Of a stretch of DNA of 64,000 nt, positions 38,498 to 49,152 are shown one piece after another (the first letter of the stretch is position 1; every line of letters starts with the position of its first letter). Both the position numbers and the translations under genes were made by a program. The notes beneath the pieces are model-generated. The model did no database searches, was not told the DNA's origin, and saw nothing but the letters and a program-made list of their open reading frames with translations. This DNA is from Zymoseptoria tritici IPO323. Taxonomy: Eukaryota > Ascomycota > Dothideomycetes > Mycosphaerellales > Mycosphaerellaceae. The DNA is taken from positions 1,611,001 through 1,675,000 of the forward strand of contig NC_018212.1 in NCBI RefSeq assembly GCF_000219625.1, read 5' to 3'.

Positions 38498-41026
38498 ATG
38501 GCACGTAAGCGCAAACGGCCGGGCAGTGAGGCCATCAACTTTGACCATGCTGCACGTCCAGAGCTTGGTCAGAGGGAGAAGCAGGAAAAGAGAAATGTCC
38601 AAGCAGCAGAGACTTCATGCAACAATCTGCCACAGCACACTCAATCATACCGGACAACAGATGCGACAACAACAGACGGCACGCTGGACAAGACCAAAAA
38701 CCGCCTCCTTGAATTCAAGCGTTCCAGGAAGCTGAAGAAGAGAAGAAGGAGACGCCTGGCAGAATCGGCCGCCAAGCGCTCTCTGGACTCAGAGACTGTA
38801 CATCCCGTCCAGCATTGCAACACTGCTTCGGTCGCACAATTCACTTTGCAGAGCGCATCAGTCGCCTTGCGATCAGCATTTCGACTGCCCCAGATTCAGC
38901 CGCCCTCTGTTCTTTGTACGGAAACGCGGACACAAGCCGCAGCTGACCATTATGGTCTACGGCAAGCTCGGCATCTCGCTCGCATGGGGGCGAGGACGGC
39001 ACAAACTGCAGGCCAAGCGTCTCAAGAGCCATTGACGCCTGAACATGTTTCGTCCGCATCTGCGCCACGCCTCGACGAGGCTGCGGCGGACCGCTACGGA
39101 TTACAACAAGCTCGACATCTCGCCCTTGCAGGAGCAAGAAGGTCACAAGCTCTGACGGAAACTCCGGTCTCCATGGCTCCGAGTAGCAATGATTCTCCGA
39201 GTAGTGATGTGGCCCACAGCAAGAATCCCGCTACGGTGCCGGGTTACGAACTGGATATCAGAGGCGATTGTGATCTTCTTCGAGTGCCGCGTCGGATTTT
39301 TGACATCCGCAAGTATGTGCGAATTGGCGAAGGATTCGTTCTTGGTCGGCAGGCAAAAGTGTTTCCTCCTGATCTCGAAAACACCGGAGCTGGCGACAAC
39401 GAAGAAAGCGCAGAAAGCACTATCAGCCAGCCCATCAGCAAATTCGAAGAGCACTTTATCCATGACATTGCACTGGATTCTGCCCTCTCCGAGGAGCAGA
39501 GGCGACTCGTCAATCTGATCCTGGACGGTCGCAACATATTCTACACTGGGTCAGCCGGCACAGGCAAGTCCACTGTTCTGCGCGAGTTTGTTAGCGCGCT
39601 TGAGCTTCAAGGGAAGCAAGTTGTCAAGGTCGCCCCAACTGGCGTAGCTGCTCTCAACATTCATGGACAAACATACTATAGGTTTGCAGGATGGAACAAG
39701 AACAGCCGCAAGAGGTCAGTGAGCCAGCTCAAACGCGAAGCCTGTAACCAATACCAACGCTGGGAACGTCTCAACGAGGTTGACGTACTGGTCATCGACG
39801 AGATAAGCATGCTGGATGCCCACCAGATGGATCGGCTTGATTCTATCTGCAGAGCTGCTCGCAAGCCTGCAGAACGTCATGAAACTTGGAGGCACTACTA
39901 CGGAGACCAAGCCACATCTCCTCACGATTCTCAACTCCCATTTGGGGGTATTCAGATTATTGTGACCGGTGACTTTTGCCAGCTTCCCCCGGTCGCACCG
40001 TTCAAAACTTGTTTCCCGTGTGGTAAGACGACGCAAGATATAGGGCGCGGCATTAGCAGGTGCGAGCCCTGCGACAATACTTTTCGAACGGGAGATGAGT
40101 GGGCTTTCAAGAGCCACGCATGGCAGGCATGTGACTTCACCAATGTACAGCTTACACAAGTACATCGCCAGACCGACGCCGATTTTGTCGCGATCCTTGA
40201 AAAGCTACGGGCAGGGCAGTGTCCGTCGCCACAGCAGCTTGACCTCTTGTTGAATCATCCCTCGGAGACAGACGGCGCCATCAGATTGTTCCCGAGGAAC
40301 GCAGAAGCATCGGCTGAGAACGCGAACCGACTCAAGGAGATCCCTCTCCAGGCCTTCAAATACGGTTGCATCGACAATACCTGGCATGACGCTGGCGCAA
40401 AAACACGCTCCCATGTTCCTTCGCAGTCCTCATTTTCTCCGATGCTAGCGCTCAAGGTAGGAATGCTTGTGATGCATCTCGTGAATGGCCCGTTCCAGTC
40501 GGGCATTGTCAACGGCAGTCAAGGAAGAATCGTGGACTTCCGGCCTTACGATCCGGCTCAATTGCATGAGTCTGCTAAGAACGGAACAGACCGTCTTCCT
40601 CCCGTGGTCGGCGATCATGCCGCATACCGCAGTACCCTGATCCGGGAATGGCTGCATCGAATTCCCGTGAAGGTGCTGCCATATGTGGAGTTCTTTTCCG
40701 GGCAGAGAGCTTTGATCTTTCCGGTCTGCGACGTTGATGAGATTGGCGACGAAAAGCCGTACACTCTGCGATCTCGCACCCAGCTGCCTCTCGCCCCTGC
40801 TTGGGCGATAAGCATTCACAAGAGCCAAGGGATGAGGTTGGATCGGGTTTCCATTGATATCGACCACGCTTTCAAATCCGAGATGCCGTACGTTGCCCTT
40901 TCGAGAGCTCGATCATTACACGGACTTGAATTACAGAGCTCAAATGGTTTGGCCGCCATTCGAGGGGTGTGCCGGAATCCACATGTAGATAAATTCTTGG
41001 AGGCGTGTTTCGGCCAGAAACGATAA
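38498..41026 (+). CDS. PIF1-like DNA helicase with Cys-rich insert
   Basis: Superfamily 1B 5'-to-3' helicase, single-exon, 842 residues. Walker A is TGSAGTGKSTVL near residue 350, Walker B VLVIDEISMLD, then GGIQIIVTGDFCQLPPV, the Q/R motif LTQVHRQTD and the C-terminal SIHKSQGMRLDRVSIDID plus YVALSRARSLHGL. Between motifs III and IV is a CxxC...CxxC insert (CFPCGKTT and CEPCDN, about 506-530), also found in a fungal PIF1-like subgroup. The N-terminal ~330 residues are basic and carry two copies of a AADxYGLxQARHLAxxGAR block. Such genes expand in fungi and some are tied to Helitrons, but no replication-initiator or transposon ends are seen here. Family secure; cellular role (nuclear or mitochondrial genome maintenance) open. 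Confidence 0.9.
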   Translation: MARKRKRPGSEAINFDHAARPELGQREKQEKRNVQAAETSCNNLPQHTQSYRTTDATTTDGTLDKTKNRLLEFKRSRKLKKRRRRRLAESAAKRSLDSETVHPVQHCNTASVAQFTLQSASVALRSAFRLPQIQPPSVLCTETRTQAAADHYGLRQARHLARMGARTAQTAGQASQEPLTPEHVSSASAPRLDEAAADRYGLQQARHLALAGARRSQALTETPVSMAPSSNDSPSSDVAHSKNPATVPGYELDIRGDCDLLRVPRRIFDIRKYVRIGEGFVLGRQAKVFPPDLENTGAGDNEESAESTISQPISKFEEHFIHDIALDSALSEEQRRLVNLILDGRNIFYTGSAGTGKSTVLREFVSALELQGKQVVKVAPTGVAALNIHGQTYYRFAGWNKNSRKRSVSQLKREACNQYQRWERLNEVDVLVIDEISMLDAHQMDRLDSICRAARKPAERHETWRHYYGDQATSPHDSQLPFGGIQIIVTGDFCQLPPVAPFKTCFPCGKTTQDIGRGISRCEPCDNTFRTGDEWAFKSHAWQACDFTNVQLTQVHRQTDADFVAILEKLRAGQCPSPQQLDLLLNHPSETDGAIRLFPRNAEASAENANRLKEIPLQAFKYGCIDNTWHDAGAKTRSHVPSQSSFSPMLALKVGMLVMHLVNGPFQSGIVNGSQGRIVDFRPYDPAQLHESAKNGTDRLPPVVGDHAAYRSTLIREWLHRIPVKVLPYVEFFSGQRALIFPVCDVDEIGDEKPYTLRSRTQLPLAPAWAISIHKSQGMRLDRVSIDIDHAFKSEMPYVALSRARSLHGLELQSSNGLAAIRGVCRNPHVDKFLEACFGQKR

Positions 41027-41139
41027 AAACCCTTGAAAGTGTCCCTTGCGTCCGCACCGCGCGCCGGCATGCACATAGTAAGTACACCTCTCCAATTCAT
41101 CCAGTATCGTCCGTTCTTTTCTCTACACGTCTTGCACAA

Positions 41140-43176
41140 ATGGCCGAATCACCAGAGCGCAGTCCATACCGTGACGCCTCTCATACCTCACCGCTCACTC
41201 CAATTCTTACATCCGGATTACCACAATGGCTCCGACATACAAGAACCCGGTCTGGCCTTTTCTCCCACGGCAGGTTCAAAGTAATCTCGGTCGCAACAAT
41301 CTGCATAATCATGGGGTGGATGCTCACGACCGCCCTTGGTCCCGCAGCACACGATGTCACCGCTGCAGACATGCTGTCCTACGACGTAGCCTCGAGTGCG
41401 ATTTCGAACAGTCCAGCGAGTTACGGTGAACTTCGAAGCCGGCCTCAAATGCAGCCTGGAATTTTGGGAGAGGATGCCCCCGAAGATGAACTGGGGCTTC
41501 CTCCAGGCTCCACCAACGCAAAGGAGCCCTCAGTGACTGGAGCGCTCGCGGAGCTGCACCATGCTGTAAAGGGCAAGCTGCAAACCTGGAGTCCATATTA
41601 TATCAAGCCTCTGCCCGTACCTGGTAACGCACTCAATAGAACTGGGAGCGATGGCAGTGGCGTACTCAACACCACAGCGCCAGACTTGACTGGCGAAGCC
41701 GTGACGGACGGCATCAGCGAAGATGCCATGCTCGGAGCTAAAACGCGCATCGGAAAGTGTACCATTCTCTTCAATGGTAACAGCTACTGGGAAAGAGCAA
41801 TCCGGACACACGAGCGACACGATCGAGAGCATGGCTATCGCTTGCATGTTCTCCGGCAACATCTCATGGATGACGTATGGTCAAAGCCGGCGTATATTCT
41901 GAGCCTTCTCCTGCGTGAGCTTTCCAAACCTGAGAGCGAAAGGCTGGAGTGGTTATTCTGGGTCGACGCAGATACCATCATCCTCAATCCATACATTCCA
42001 ATCGATGTCTTTTTACCTCCCGCAGGCAGTCAGTTCGAGGATGTCCATCTGATGTACTCAAACGACTGGAACGGCCTGAACAACGGAGTCTTCCCCGTGC
42101 GAGTCAACCAGTGGTCGGTGAAGCTTTTCTCTGCCATCACCTCATTCCGTCACTACCGCCCTGACGCAGACCTGGTTTTCAGAGATCAATCGGCAATGGA
42201 CATGCTGATGAAAGAGCCTGAATTTGCGAACAACATTGTGCAAGCACCTCAGCGTTGGTTCAACGCCTACCAAGGGGAGCACAATGAGACATTGGCTCCG
42301 TTCCAGATTCGCCGCGGAGATATCCTTGTTCACTTTGCTGGTGTACCGAACCGCGAAGAGCGTATGGGCTATTGGTTGGACCGCGCAGAGCAGCACTTGG
42401 ATGATTGGGAAGTTCCCGTCAAGTCCACCAGTTATATGCAGGAGGTCAAGGACTTTTGGATACAGCAAGCCAATACTCGCAGAGATAAGCAACAATTGGT
42501 AGCGGAGCAGGTGTCGATATCTCGAGAGATGTTTGATAAGATCACCAAGGCGCTGGCAGACTACGGCGACCGTCTCGAAGAAGAAACCAAGGTGGAGTTG
42601 AAGGAGAAACACGAAGCATTGCGATCGAGGCTGGAGAGCGTGGAGGCGTCCGCCGACGTCGAGAAGATGCGAGAAGCGGTGCAGGGGCTAGAACTAGCCG
42701 CAGCGCCGCTCAAAGAGGTCATCGATCAGGCGCAAAAAGTCATGTTGACTTCAGCGCACGAGGCAATCTTCGGTGGCGAGAAGGATCTCCTCGAAGGCGG
42801 TTTCAACAATGGGGTGTCCACTCCTGAACTGGCCAGGATTTCCGAGACTATCAAGCATCTCAAGGAGCTCGTCATGGTCCCCCAGGAGCACTGGGACCGA
42901 CAACAAATCGCTGGCGCGACCAACGACGTGACGTCAGCTCGGGCGGCACGACAAGAGGCGGCGGCCCAAGTTGCGCCTGACAGCGTCCCTGGGAAAGCTG
43001 CTGGCGGAGCCGCGGCCCCGATTGTAAATGCTACGGGACCTCCGCAGCAAGTGCCAACGGACACTGGCGGCGTGATGGATGCCTCAGATGCCCTGGATGC
43101 TGCAATGGTCAAGCCTGTCTCTGTATCGAGTGATACGAGTCCGCAGGCGTTGGAGACTTCGAGCGCTGCGGAGTGA
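41140..43176 (+). CDS. GT34 family glycosyltransferase (Mnn10/Gma12 type)
   Basis: Golgi type II membrane mannosyl- or galactosyltransferase. Single-exon, 678 residues. A short cytosolic tail is followed by one membrane anchor at about 46-66 (KVISVATICIIMGWMLTTAL). The catalytic domain covers about 200-450: GKCTILFNGNSYWERAIRTH, the DxD-containing LFWVDADTIILNP near residue 275, and SNDWNGLNNGVFPVRV. From about 450 to the end is a long helical, then Ala/Pro-rich extension absent from the short yeast enzymes. The start at 41140 is chosen because the frame's earlier ATG (41005) lies inside the helicase gene. It lies 113 bp downstream of the helicase stop, on the same strand. Confidence 0.9.
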   Translation: MAESPERSPYRDASHTSPLTPILTSGLPQWLRHTRTRSGLFSHGRFKVISVATICIIMGWMLTTALGPAAHDVTAADMLSYDVASSAISNSPASYGELRSRPQMQPGILGEDAPEDELGLPPGSTNAKEPSVTGALAELHHAVKGKLQTWSPYYIKPLPVPGNALNRTGSDGSGVLNTTAPDLTGEAVTDGISEDAMLGAKTRIGKCTILFNGNSYWERAIRTHERHDREHGYRLHVLRQHLMDDVWSKPAYILSLLLRELSKPESERLEWLFWVDADTIILNPYIPIDVFLPPAGSQFEDVHLMYSNDWNGLNNGVFPVRVNQWSVKLFSAITSFRHYRPDADLVFRDQSAMDMLMKEPEFANNIVQAPQRWFNAYQGEHNETLAPFQIRRGDILVHFAGVPNREERMGYWLDRAEQHLDDWEVPVKSTSYMQEVKDFWIQQANTRRDKQQLVAEQVSISREMFDKITKALADYGDRLEEETKVELKEKHEALRSRLESVEASADVEKMREAVQGLELAAAPLKEVIDQAQKVMLTSAHEAIFGGEKDLLEGGFNNGVSTPELARISETIKHLKELVMVPQEHWDRQQIAGATNDVTSARAARQEAAAQVAPDSVPGKAAGGAAAPIVNATGPPQQVPTDTGGVMDASDALDAAMVKPVSVSSDTSPQALETSSAAE

Positions 43177-43348
43177 TAGTGCTCTTGATGCTTGCCAATT
43201 ATGACCTTATCGGCTTGTTTGTTGGCTAAAGTTGTGCCTCGCGGTGTTGGGTGTCTGTTTCTCTGGTGGTGCGACCAAATATGAGGAGATTTCTTCAACG
43301 AGTACCGTCAGAGACGGCCCAGGCCAAGAGTGTCGGCATCTCACAGCC

Positions 43349-44760
43349 TCAATTACATGTGGGACAATGCGTGCGTGTGTCTTGCGTGGCAGAGTACCAA
43401 TCGATATTGTAAGTGCTGTTGAGCAAGACTGCTCCCACGACTTCGCCAGTCTCCAGTCGGATCCAGCTTTCAATCGAATGTTCTCGCAATGAACTTTGTG
43501 TCACGTAGATCTGCCTCGCTCTTCTCGCCCAGGAACCATAACCGCCATATCCAGAGTGCTGACCAAAGCACAAATCTGATGTGCGCAAAAATGAGCGGGG
43601 GTCGTGTACGTGACGAAATCCGACTTACGAATACCATTTCCCTTCACTGTCATGCCTGGGAGCATCCCATCCCACCTGTAACACCATGTATTGCCATGAT
43701 CGTGACCAGAAAACATAGCCATCAGTCCGGGCGTCGAGGTGATGGCCCCCATGAATGGCACATCCTCTCCGCCGTAAGGGCATGACTGATTCCTCAGTAA
43801 GACTGTGATGGCGGCTGGATGTATGCACGTACCCCTGAGTCGCTCTCATCTGAGCACCATCCTTCTGCTTGCTGGGCTAGAGGGTTGTCGTCGTCGATCC
43901 CAGGTTGAAGATGGGCGGCAACCCCAACTTCCGTTTGGAATGCTCGGCTGGCGTTGGTTGGGATATGCGTAAATGCCAAAGCGGGGATGACTCTCCCATA
44001 ACGCTCGACGAGCATATCATTCTTGCTTATGAACCATTCCACAACGCTTGCATCGACCCAGTTGGGCAGTCCGATGGGTCGTCCGGATGCTGTTCTTTCC
44101 TGATATGCATGGCCGCCACGAGAATCGAAGAACCAGAGGACCAGGCTTGGGATACTGCAGCCGTCGTAAGGATGTACTAACAGGTAGTAGTTGCTGATGC
44201 CTGCACTCTCATCCATGACCATCCGATCGGTAAGTGCGTTGGGGTGTTTTCGTTCTTGTGCAGGTATGTGCGCTCTCGAAAAATTGAAAGCACTGTCATG
44301 GTTACCGTACGTTGATGCCCAGAGCAGGTCTCGTTCGAGCAGAGGCTCTACAATTCGATCGACATAGTTCGAGGAGTTCGACTTGAAGGTATTCTCGCCA
44401 GTTATGAGATCGCCGTTCAGTACGACCAACTGCTGTGATTCGGCATCAAGGACGTTTCGCATGACTTCCGCAGAGTTGATGTCTTGGCGAGGGCCCCAGG
44501 TAGACCAAGCGTCTGCGGTGCGGGCATGGTCAGCAAGCGTGTGAAGAGTAGTTTGGTGCTTGGAACGTCCTACTTTCTCCAAAGTGAAGATCCGAGAAGA
44601 CAGCGATCTGGAACGTGCCATCCTTCGAGAACTTGAGAGTACGATGGCTGGATGTGTCATGGGAGATGCGACTACTGATTACCGTTAGAGTCGCTGCGAA
44701 CAGGACAAACGACGCAATGAGGAAGGCTCGGAGTCGTGGTCGGAACCGAAGATCTTCCAT
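43349..44760 (-). CDS. Calcineurin-like metallophosphoesterase (Dcr2-like), 4 exons
   Basis: Rebuilt from exons 44760-44574, 44512-43833, 43785-43629 and 43575-43349; 416 residues. All metal-binding motifs of the fold are present: VFSDLHFGE (DxH), VVLNGDLIT (GDx), YGNHDSAF (GNHD), ALAFTHIP and, only after splicing, SGHDHGNTW (GHDH). The late LCFGQHSGYGGYGSW block is typical of the Dcr2 / purple-acid-phosphatase-like group. A hydrophobic stretch at about 11-30 (AFLIASFVLFAATLTVI) is a signal anchor or signal peptide. Yeast Dcr2 acts on Ire1 and Sic1; whether this protein shares those substrates is unknown. Introns are 61, 47 and 53 nt. Confidence 0.92.
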
Positions 44761-45091
44761 CGAGACTTAGCCCCTGCTCCGAGGTGGAAATGGCGTGGTC
44801 GCGACGACCGCGGCTAGCCTTTCTGTGGATTGTCAATCGTGAGTGGTCAGCAAGCCGTGATATGGTTGATGAGGATGCTGCAGGATGGGAAAGACGGGAC
44901 GATATAGAGGACGGAAAGATTGAACGGATGGCGAAGGATGGAAAGTTTCAGTTGTCTTGGGTCCCCTCTTTTCGACGCCTGAAGCCCTCACGTGTATGGT
45001 GTCCGGCTTGTCTACTGGAATTTGATACAACCAAGCCCGCTAAACGCAACAAACAAGAAAACCGATGTCCAATGAGCGCGAGCGTATCCGA
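44761..45091. other. Intergenic stretch
   Basis: About 330 bp between the phosphatase start and the 3' end of the SRP40-like gene, both on the minus strand. Nothing beyond promoter sequence is expected. Confidence 0.45.
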
Positions 45092-46414
45092 CTAGTCGTC
45101 GAACTTGATGCCCTTGGGTGTGAGGTCGATGGCACCACCACGATAGGCTCCTGTACAGTCCGTTAGCACCTCATTCCCTCCTGTCAAATTGCGAGCAAGC
45201 GCTTTCTTACCTCGCTTCTTCTTGTTCTTCTCCTTGGTGAAGCCCTTGCCCTTCGTGACGATCAGGTCCTGGTGGGCCCGGTCCGCGTAGTCGTAGCTCA
45301 CGTACGCATTGCTTGCGAATCGCGGGTCGACTTTCTGATCGACTGGAATGCGCGAGAAGGGCACTATTTCTTTCTTGCCTGAAAGCTTGTTGGCACTCCC
45401 AGCCGCAGGAGCGGGATCTGAAGAGGGCACCTGACGGAGGCGGGACGGGTGAATGTGGGATTCTTGAACGTTTGGTGTATCCTCTCCCTCCAGCGTTGCG
45501 GAAGATGCAGTAGAACCTTCTTTTACCGGACCGACATGATCGACCGTTGCAGGCACGGAATCCATTTTGCTAGCCTTGACTTTCTTTTCCTTCTTGACCT
45601 TCTCTTTCTTCGCAGGAGGAGGCGCCTCGGACTCGGACTCGCTGGACGAATCGCTGGACGAATCGCTGCTGGAGTCGCTGCTTGAGTCACTGCTGGAGTC
45701 GCTGCTGGCGCTGTCACTGCTGGAATCGGAGCCGGAATCTGATTCAGAGCTGGAGCTGGAGCTGTCGCTTTTGGAGGACGAAGTCTCATTGCTGCTGGAT
45801 GTGGCGGATGCTTTGACCTTGGCCTTCTTCGCGGGCGGCGCTTGGCTCTCGTCGGAACTAGAGTCGGAGCCGTCGGAGCTGGAGTCATCCGAGGAAGCTG
45901 GCGACGGCGAACGTTTTCGCTTTTTGTCCGGGGCTGCTGACCCTGTCATCTCATCATTGTCCACCTCGTCGCTGCTGCTGTCGCCGTCCGACTCGCTCTT
46001 CTCGTCTGAATCGTCATCGCTGGTCTCTTCGGCTTCGACGTCCACCAATGCGTCCTCTGCGGCATCCTCGGATTCGTCTTCGCCATCACTGTCATCCTCA
46101 CTATCGCTGGTGTTGTCGTCGGCGGCGGGGAGTGTCGGCAAAGTCTTCTTCTTCTTTTGCCATAATTCGTACAGCTCGAGGAGGGGAGTGCCGGTCTTCG
46201 CGTCGATCGCCCGTGTCCATTCTGCGCTGATGACCGTGATATCGTTCTTGCTCGCTTCCTTCTGCAGCGCGGCGACAGTCTTGGTGTAGCCGATTTGTTC
46301 GAGAAAATGCGCCAATTGCGTCAACACGTCGACCAATTGAGGCGCGTCACCTGCACCATTCCAGAGATCCTTCGAGACCAGCGCGGAGCTGGTCGAGTCC
46401 TTGGTGACAGCCAT
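45092..46414 (-). CDS. SRP40: SRP40/Nopp140-like nucleolar phosphoprotein with LisH-like start, 2 exons
   Basis: 420 residues from exons 46414-45211 and 45150-45092. The N-terminus has a LisH-like dimerisation helix (LAHFLEQIGYTKTVAALQKE, about 32-51). The middle is acidic serine tracts alternating with basic PPAKKAKVK/PPAKKEKVKK patches, the casein-kinase-2 type layout of Nopp140. The C-terminus is the conserved SRP40 domain (PFSRIPVDQKVDPRFASNAY, then KKKRGAYRGGAIDLTPKGIK). Members act as chaperones in snoRNP and ribosome assembly. The 60-nt intron (45151-45210) is a multiple of three and contains no stop, so an unspliced message would also encode a full protein. It shares a divergent promoter with RXT2. 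Confidence 0.9.
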   Translation of the reverse strand: MAVTKDSTSSALVSKDLWNGAGDAPQLVDVLTQLAHFLEQIGYTKTVAALQKEASKNDITVISAEWTRAIDAKTGTPLLELYELWQKKKKTLPTLPAADDNTSDSEDDSDGEDESEDAAEDALVDVEAEETSDDDSDEKSESDGDSSSDEVDNDEMTGSAAPDKKRKRSPSPASSDDSSSDGSDSSSDESQAPPAKKAKVKASATSSSNETSSSKSDSSSSSSESDSGSDSSSDSASSDSSSDSSSDSSSDSSSDSSSESESEAPPPAKKEKVKKEKKVKASKMDSVPATVDHVGPVKEGSTASSATLEGEDTPNVQESHIHPSRLRQVPSSDPAPAAGSANKLSGKKEIVPFSRIPVDQKVDPRFASNAYVSYDYADRAHQDLIVTKGKGFTKEKNKKKRGKKALARNLTGGNEVLTDCTGAYRGGAIDLTPKGIKFDD

Positions 46415-46691
46415 TGGGTCGTTGATGTCGAGTGGATCGTCAATGTTCGCGATCTTCGCTTCGCGGTCTTTGAGGGTCGAGAAATTTCTTGGGACTGCGT
46501 CGGACTCGGCGGAACGTAATTCCGAAAGCAGCTCGCTCGTGGACCTTGGGAGAGAGCATACCTTACTTTGATACTGAGAGAGCTCTTCCTTTACACTCCC
46601 TTCACACTTCCCTCGTTTCTTTCACAAAACATCTCTCATCCACGATATTGTCCAACCCGCATCGGACCTTCTCATCCTCTCTCCAATCGCC
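46415..46691. promoter_or_regulatory. Divergent promoter between SRP40 and RXT2
   Basis: 277 bp between opposed start codons. On the plus strand the last ~110 bp are pyrimidine-rich, as in many ascomycete leaders. No named element was recognised. Confidence 0.4.
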
Positions 46692-48215
46692 ATGGCACAG
46701 GCGCAGATGATGCAGTTCGCCGACACGATCGCGTCCATGAAGCTGGCTCTCAAGCGCCGCGCCGACGACTCTGGAAGCGACTCGGGCATCCAACAGCGCA
46801 CCAATCGCGGCAACAAATTGAAGCGCCGCGCCAAGAACGTTCAGGAGCATCGTCTGGATGATACCGGTGGGCTTAATTGGCGGCGGCCGGTCAATCATGC
46901 TGGCTACACACGAAAGACCATCTCCTCGAACCCACCATTCTTCGACGACGACGGTGATCCGTATTCCCCCACCGAGTCCGACTACGAGAACGATCGATAC
47001 GCCGAGCCCGCGGAAGATGACCCTTTCGGCGAAGTGAGACTTGCTGACCTACTGCGCCCACTGACCAGTGCCGCCGACCTCGCAACTCATCCCAGCCTCA
47101 GCATCGCCTACACAAGCACTGCCCTCACGCAGATGACGAAAGAGGCACTGGAAATGCTTCGTCGGGAGAATGCCAACCTGTGGAAGGCGAAGCGATTGCT
47201 GCAACGCTTCCGCGGCGATGCCGACTGGGTGCCCTGCGAAGCGTTCGAAACGGAACACGATACGCTGTTGTTGCAAGCCGGAGGTAACAGTGTCGTGCCG
47301 AGCACAACAACCGAGCAACAACCTCCTGAACTGGGCTTTCCTCCCCTGCAGCTGATAGACGAGCCCGCAGTGGAACCGTCCAAGAGATCGGTCGCGGATG
47401 TGCAAGACACGACCAATGGCGACCCTATGGAAGGCGTAGATGCTGTGGACATGGCTGTATCGCGCAGCACAAGGCAAGGAGTCTCCAATCATGAGAGCGA
47501 AGCCGAGAAAGAGCATGCGATGGACCAAGAGGACAATGTGCAGGAGATGGAGGAGTCCGCAAAGACTGGTTCAGTAAATGGGGAATCGCGAACTGGAGGA
47601 CCGGACATCACAGCTTCGACAGAAATCACCATCGAACCTCTGCAGCATACCGAGGCAGCCGATCCTGCCGAAGGCGACACCAACTCCGAGACCGGCTCGA
47701 ATTCCAACGGCACCAACATGCATGCCATGACCACGCGCGCACGAGCCCGCTCACCCGCCGAACGAACTCCCTCCCCCTCCCCAAGCGAGTCCGCCTCGGT
47801 TCCTGATGTCCACCCATGGTTCATCGCTCCGGCGGCTTCTCTCATAGATCGTGATCTTGGTTTGCCTGCTCACGAGGCCGAAGACACTCGCAAACTCCTC
47901 CTCCTTTACGTGCAAAAGCAAGAGCAGGTCGTGCGCTCGTTGAACACCCTTCACGAGGGACTCCAAAAGGCTGATCGAGAGCGGACTACGGTGTACCGGA
48001 ATTGCAAGGCAGAAGGGCATGTGGTGACTGATGCGAAGGGGAACACGGTCACGGATATGAGCGATGGTGAGGATTGGTACGATGTCGAGGATTGGGGACT
48101 GCAGAGCTGGGAATTGAAGGATGGTGCGTTGGAGAAGGGTAAGGATGAGGTAGAAGACGTCGAGGAGGAGAGGAGAGGACGTCCCGGCCGAGGCAGGAGA
48201 GTCAACCGAATGTAA
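46692..48215 (+). CDS. RXT2: Rxt2-like subunit of the Rpd3L histone deacetylase complex
   Basis: Single-exon, 507 residues. The conserved Rxt2 N-terminal domain spans about 30-200: GNKLKRRAKNVQEHRLDD, NHAGYTRKTISSNPPFFDDD, EVRLADLLRPLTSAADLATH and FRGDADWVPCEAFET. In yeast Rxt2 belongs to the large Rpd3 complex that deacetylates histones at promoters. The middle is acidic and disordered; the C-terminal part (about 370-480) has a coiled segment (LLLYVQKQEQVVRSLNTLHE) and ends in an Arg/Gly-rich tail. Length and start agree with filamentous-fungal homologues. Confidence 0.85.
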   Translation: MAQAQMMQFADTIASMKLALKRRADDSGSDSGIQQRTNRGNKLKRRAKNVQEHRLDDTGGLNWRRPVNHAGYTRKTISSNPPFFDDDGDPYSPTESDYENDRYAEPAEDDPFGEVRLADLLRPLTSAADLATHPSLSIAYTSTALTQMTKEALEMLRRENANLWKAKRLLQRFRGDADWVPCEAFETEHDTLLLQAGGNSVVPSTTTEQQPPELGFPPLQLIDEPAVEPSKRSVADVQDTTNGDPMEGVDAVDMAVSRSTRQGVSNHESEAEKEHAMDQEDNVQEMEESAKTGSVNGESRTGGPDITASTEITIEPLQHTEAADPAEGDTNSETGSNSNGTNMHAMTTRARARSPAERTPSPSPSESASVPDVHPWFIAPAASLIDRDLGLPAHEAEDTRKLLLLYVQKQEQVVRSLNTLHEGLQKADRERTTVYRNCKAEGHVVTDAKGNTVTDMSDGEDWYDVEDWGLQSWELKDGALEKGKDEVEDVEEERRGRPGRGRRVNRM

Positions 48216-49152
48216 GAGTGCGCTATTGAATATGGATGAGCGTGGTGCTGACGTTCTGCAGATGATTCCGTCGGCTGTGGATCGATTGCTGGCGCCCAGC
48301 GTGTCAGATGTGTAGCCGCATTGGGCATCTCGATTGCTCTGACTGAGCGCCGTGTCTCGTGTTGACCTGTAGATCGCGCGCAACCTTTCTGCAGATCAAT
48401 ACAGCAGGGGAGGTCCCGTCAGCCCATTTCCACCGGTGAGTGTCATATTGACAGGATTTGCGCGAGGCCATACCAATCAGTCAAGGTGTGCTTCAGGGCA
48501 GCACGACGACGAGCTTGTATACTCCATCGAAGTCATTTCTGACCGCAGGCCACTTGTGTTCTACGTGCCTCTAAGCCAGACAGAGACGGAGATGGATCTT
48601 CTGCTACCGACGAGCGGTGCACTGACACGCCGGATGGTATCGTTGGTTCAAGCTGGCGCCGATGCGAGACCGAATTACATGACCTTTCGGACAACGATGC
48701 ACCTGTCGATTGTGCTCATCACCACCGCCGTGAGACATTCCTGACGGCGTACATCACGGAGACGACTTCATTTAGACATTCCTTCGGTATCGAGCGTGAT
48801 GTGGTAAATGCGAGATTCTCTGTCCAGCCTCTTCGTCTTCCTTGCCGTACTTGCAGACTGAACGCAGGAAAATAGTGCTATGCGGCCGAACTGAACCGTA
48901 CTGATTGAAAGGCCGCTAAGGGCTGGGATCTCGGTGGCTCTCAGGGTCCCGACACATACAATTGTTCTACAAGACGACCACGAAGGTATATTGTTTGGTC
49001 ACATAGGGAACTTTTGATTGTGAATCCGTGCAGAATGTATTGCAAGCAATGTCCGCAATTCCAGCTCGTGATCCCCTTCGCTGGGGTCTTTGAACGCCGC
49101 TCACCACGTTTTCCAGCTGCTCATGCACTTGCCTTGTTCTCCTTGGCTCCGA
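48216..49152. other. Convergent intergenic stretch
   Basis: About 940 bp between the 3' ends of RXT2 and the 1372-residue gene. One ORF (48436-48744) has no family character. No RNA gene or repeat was seen. Confidence 0.45.

Noticed and set aside
45567..46289. 240-codon plus-strand Leu/Ser/Glu-rich ORF
   Set aside because: Mirror image of the serine-acidic tracts of the SRP40-like gene.
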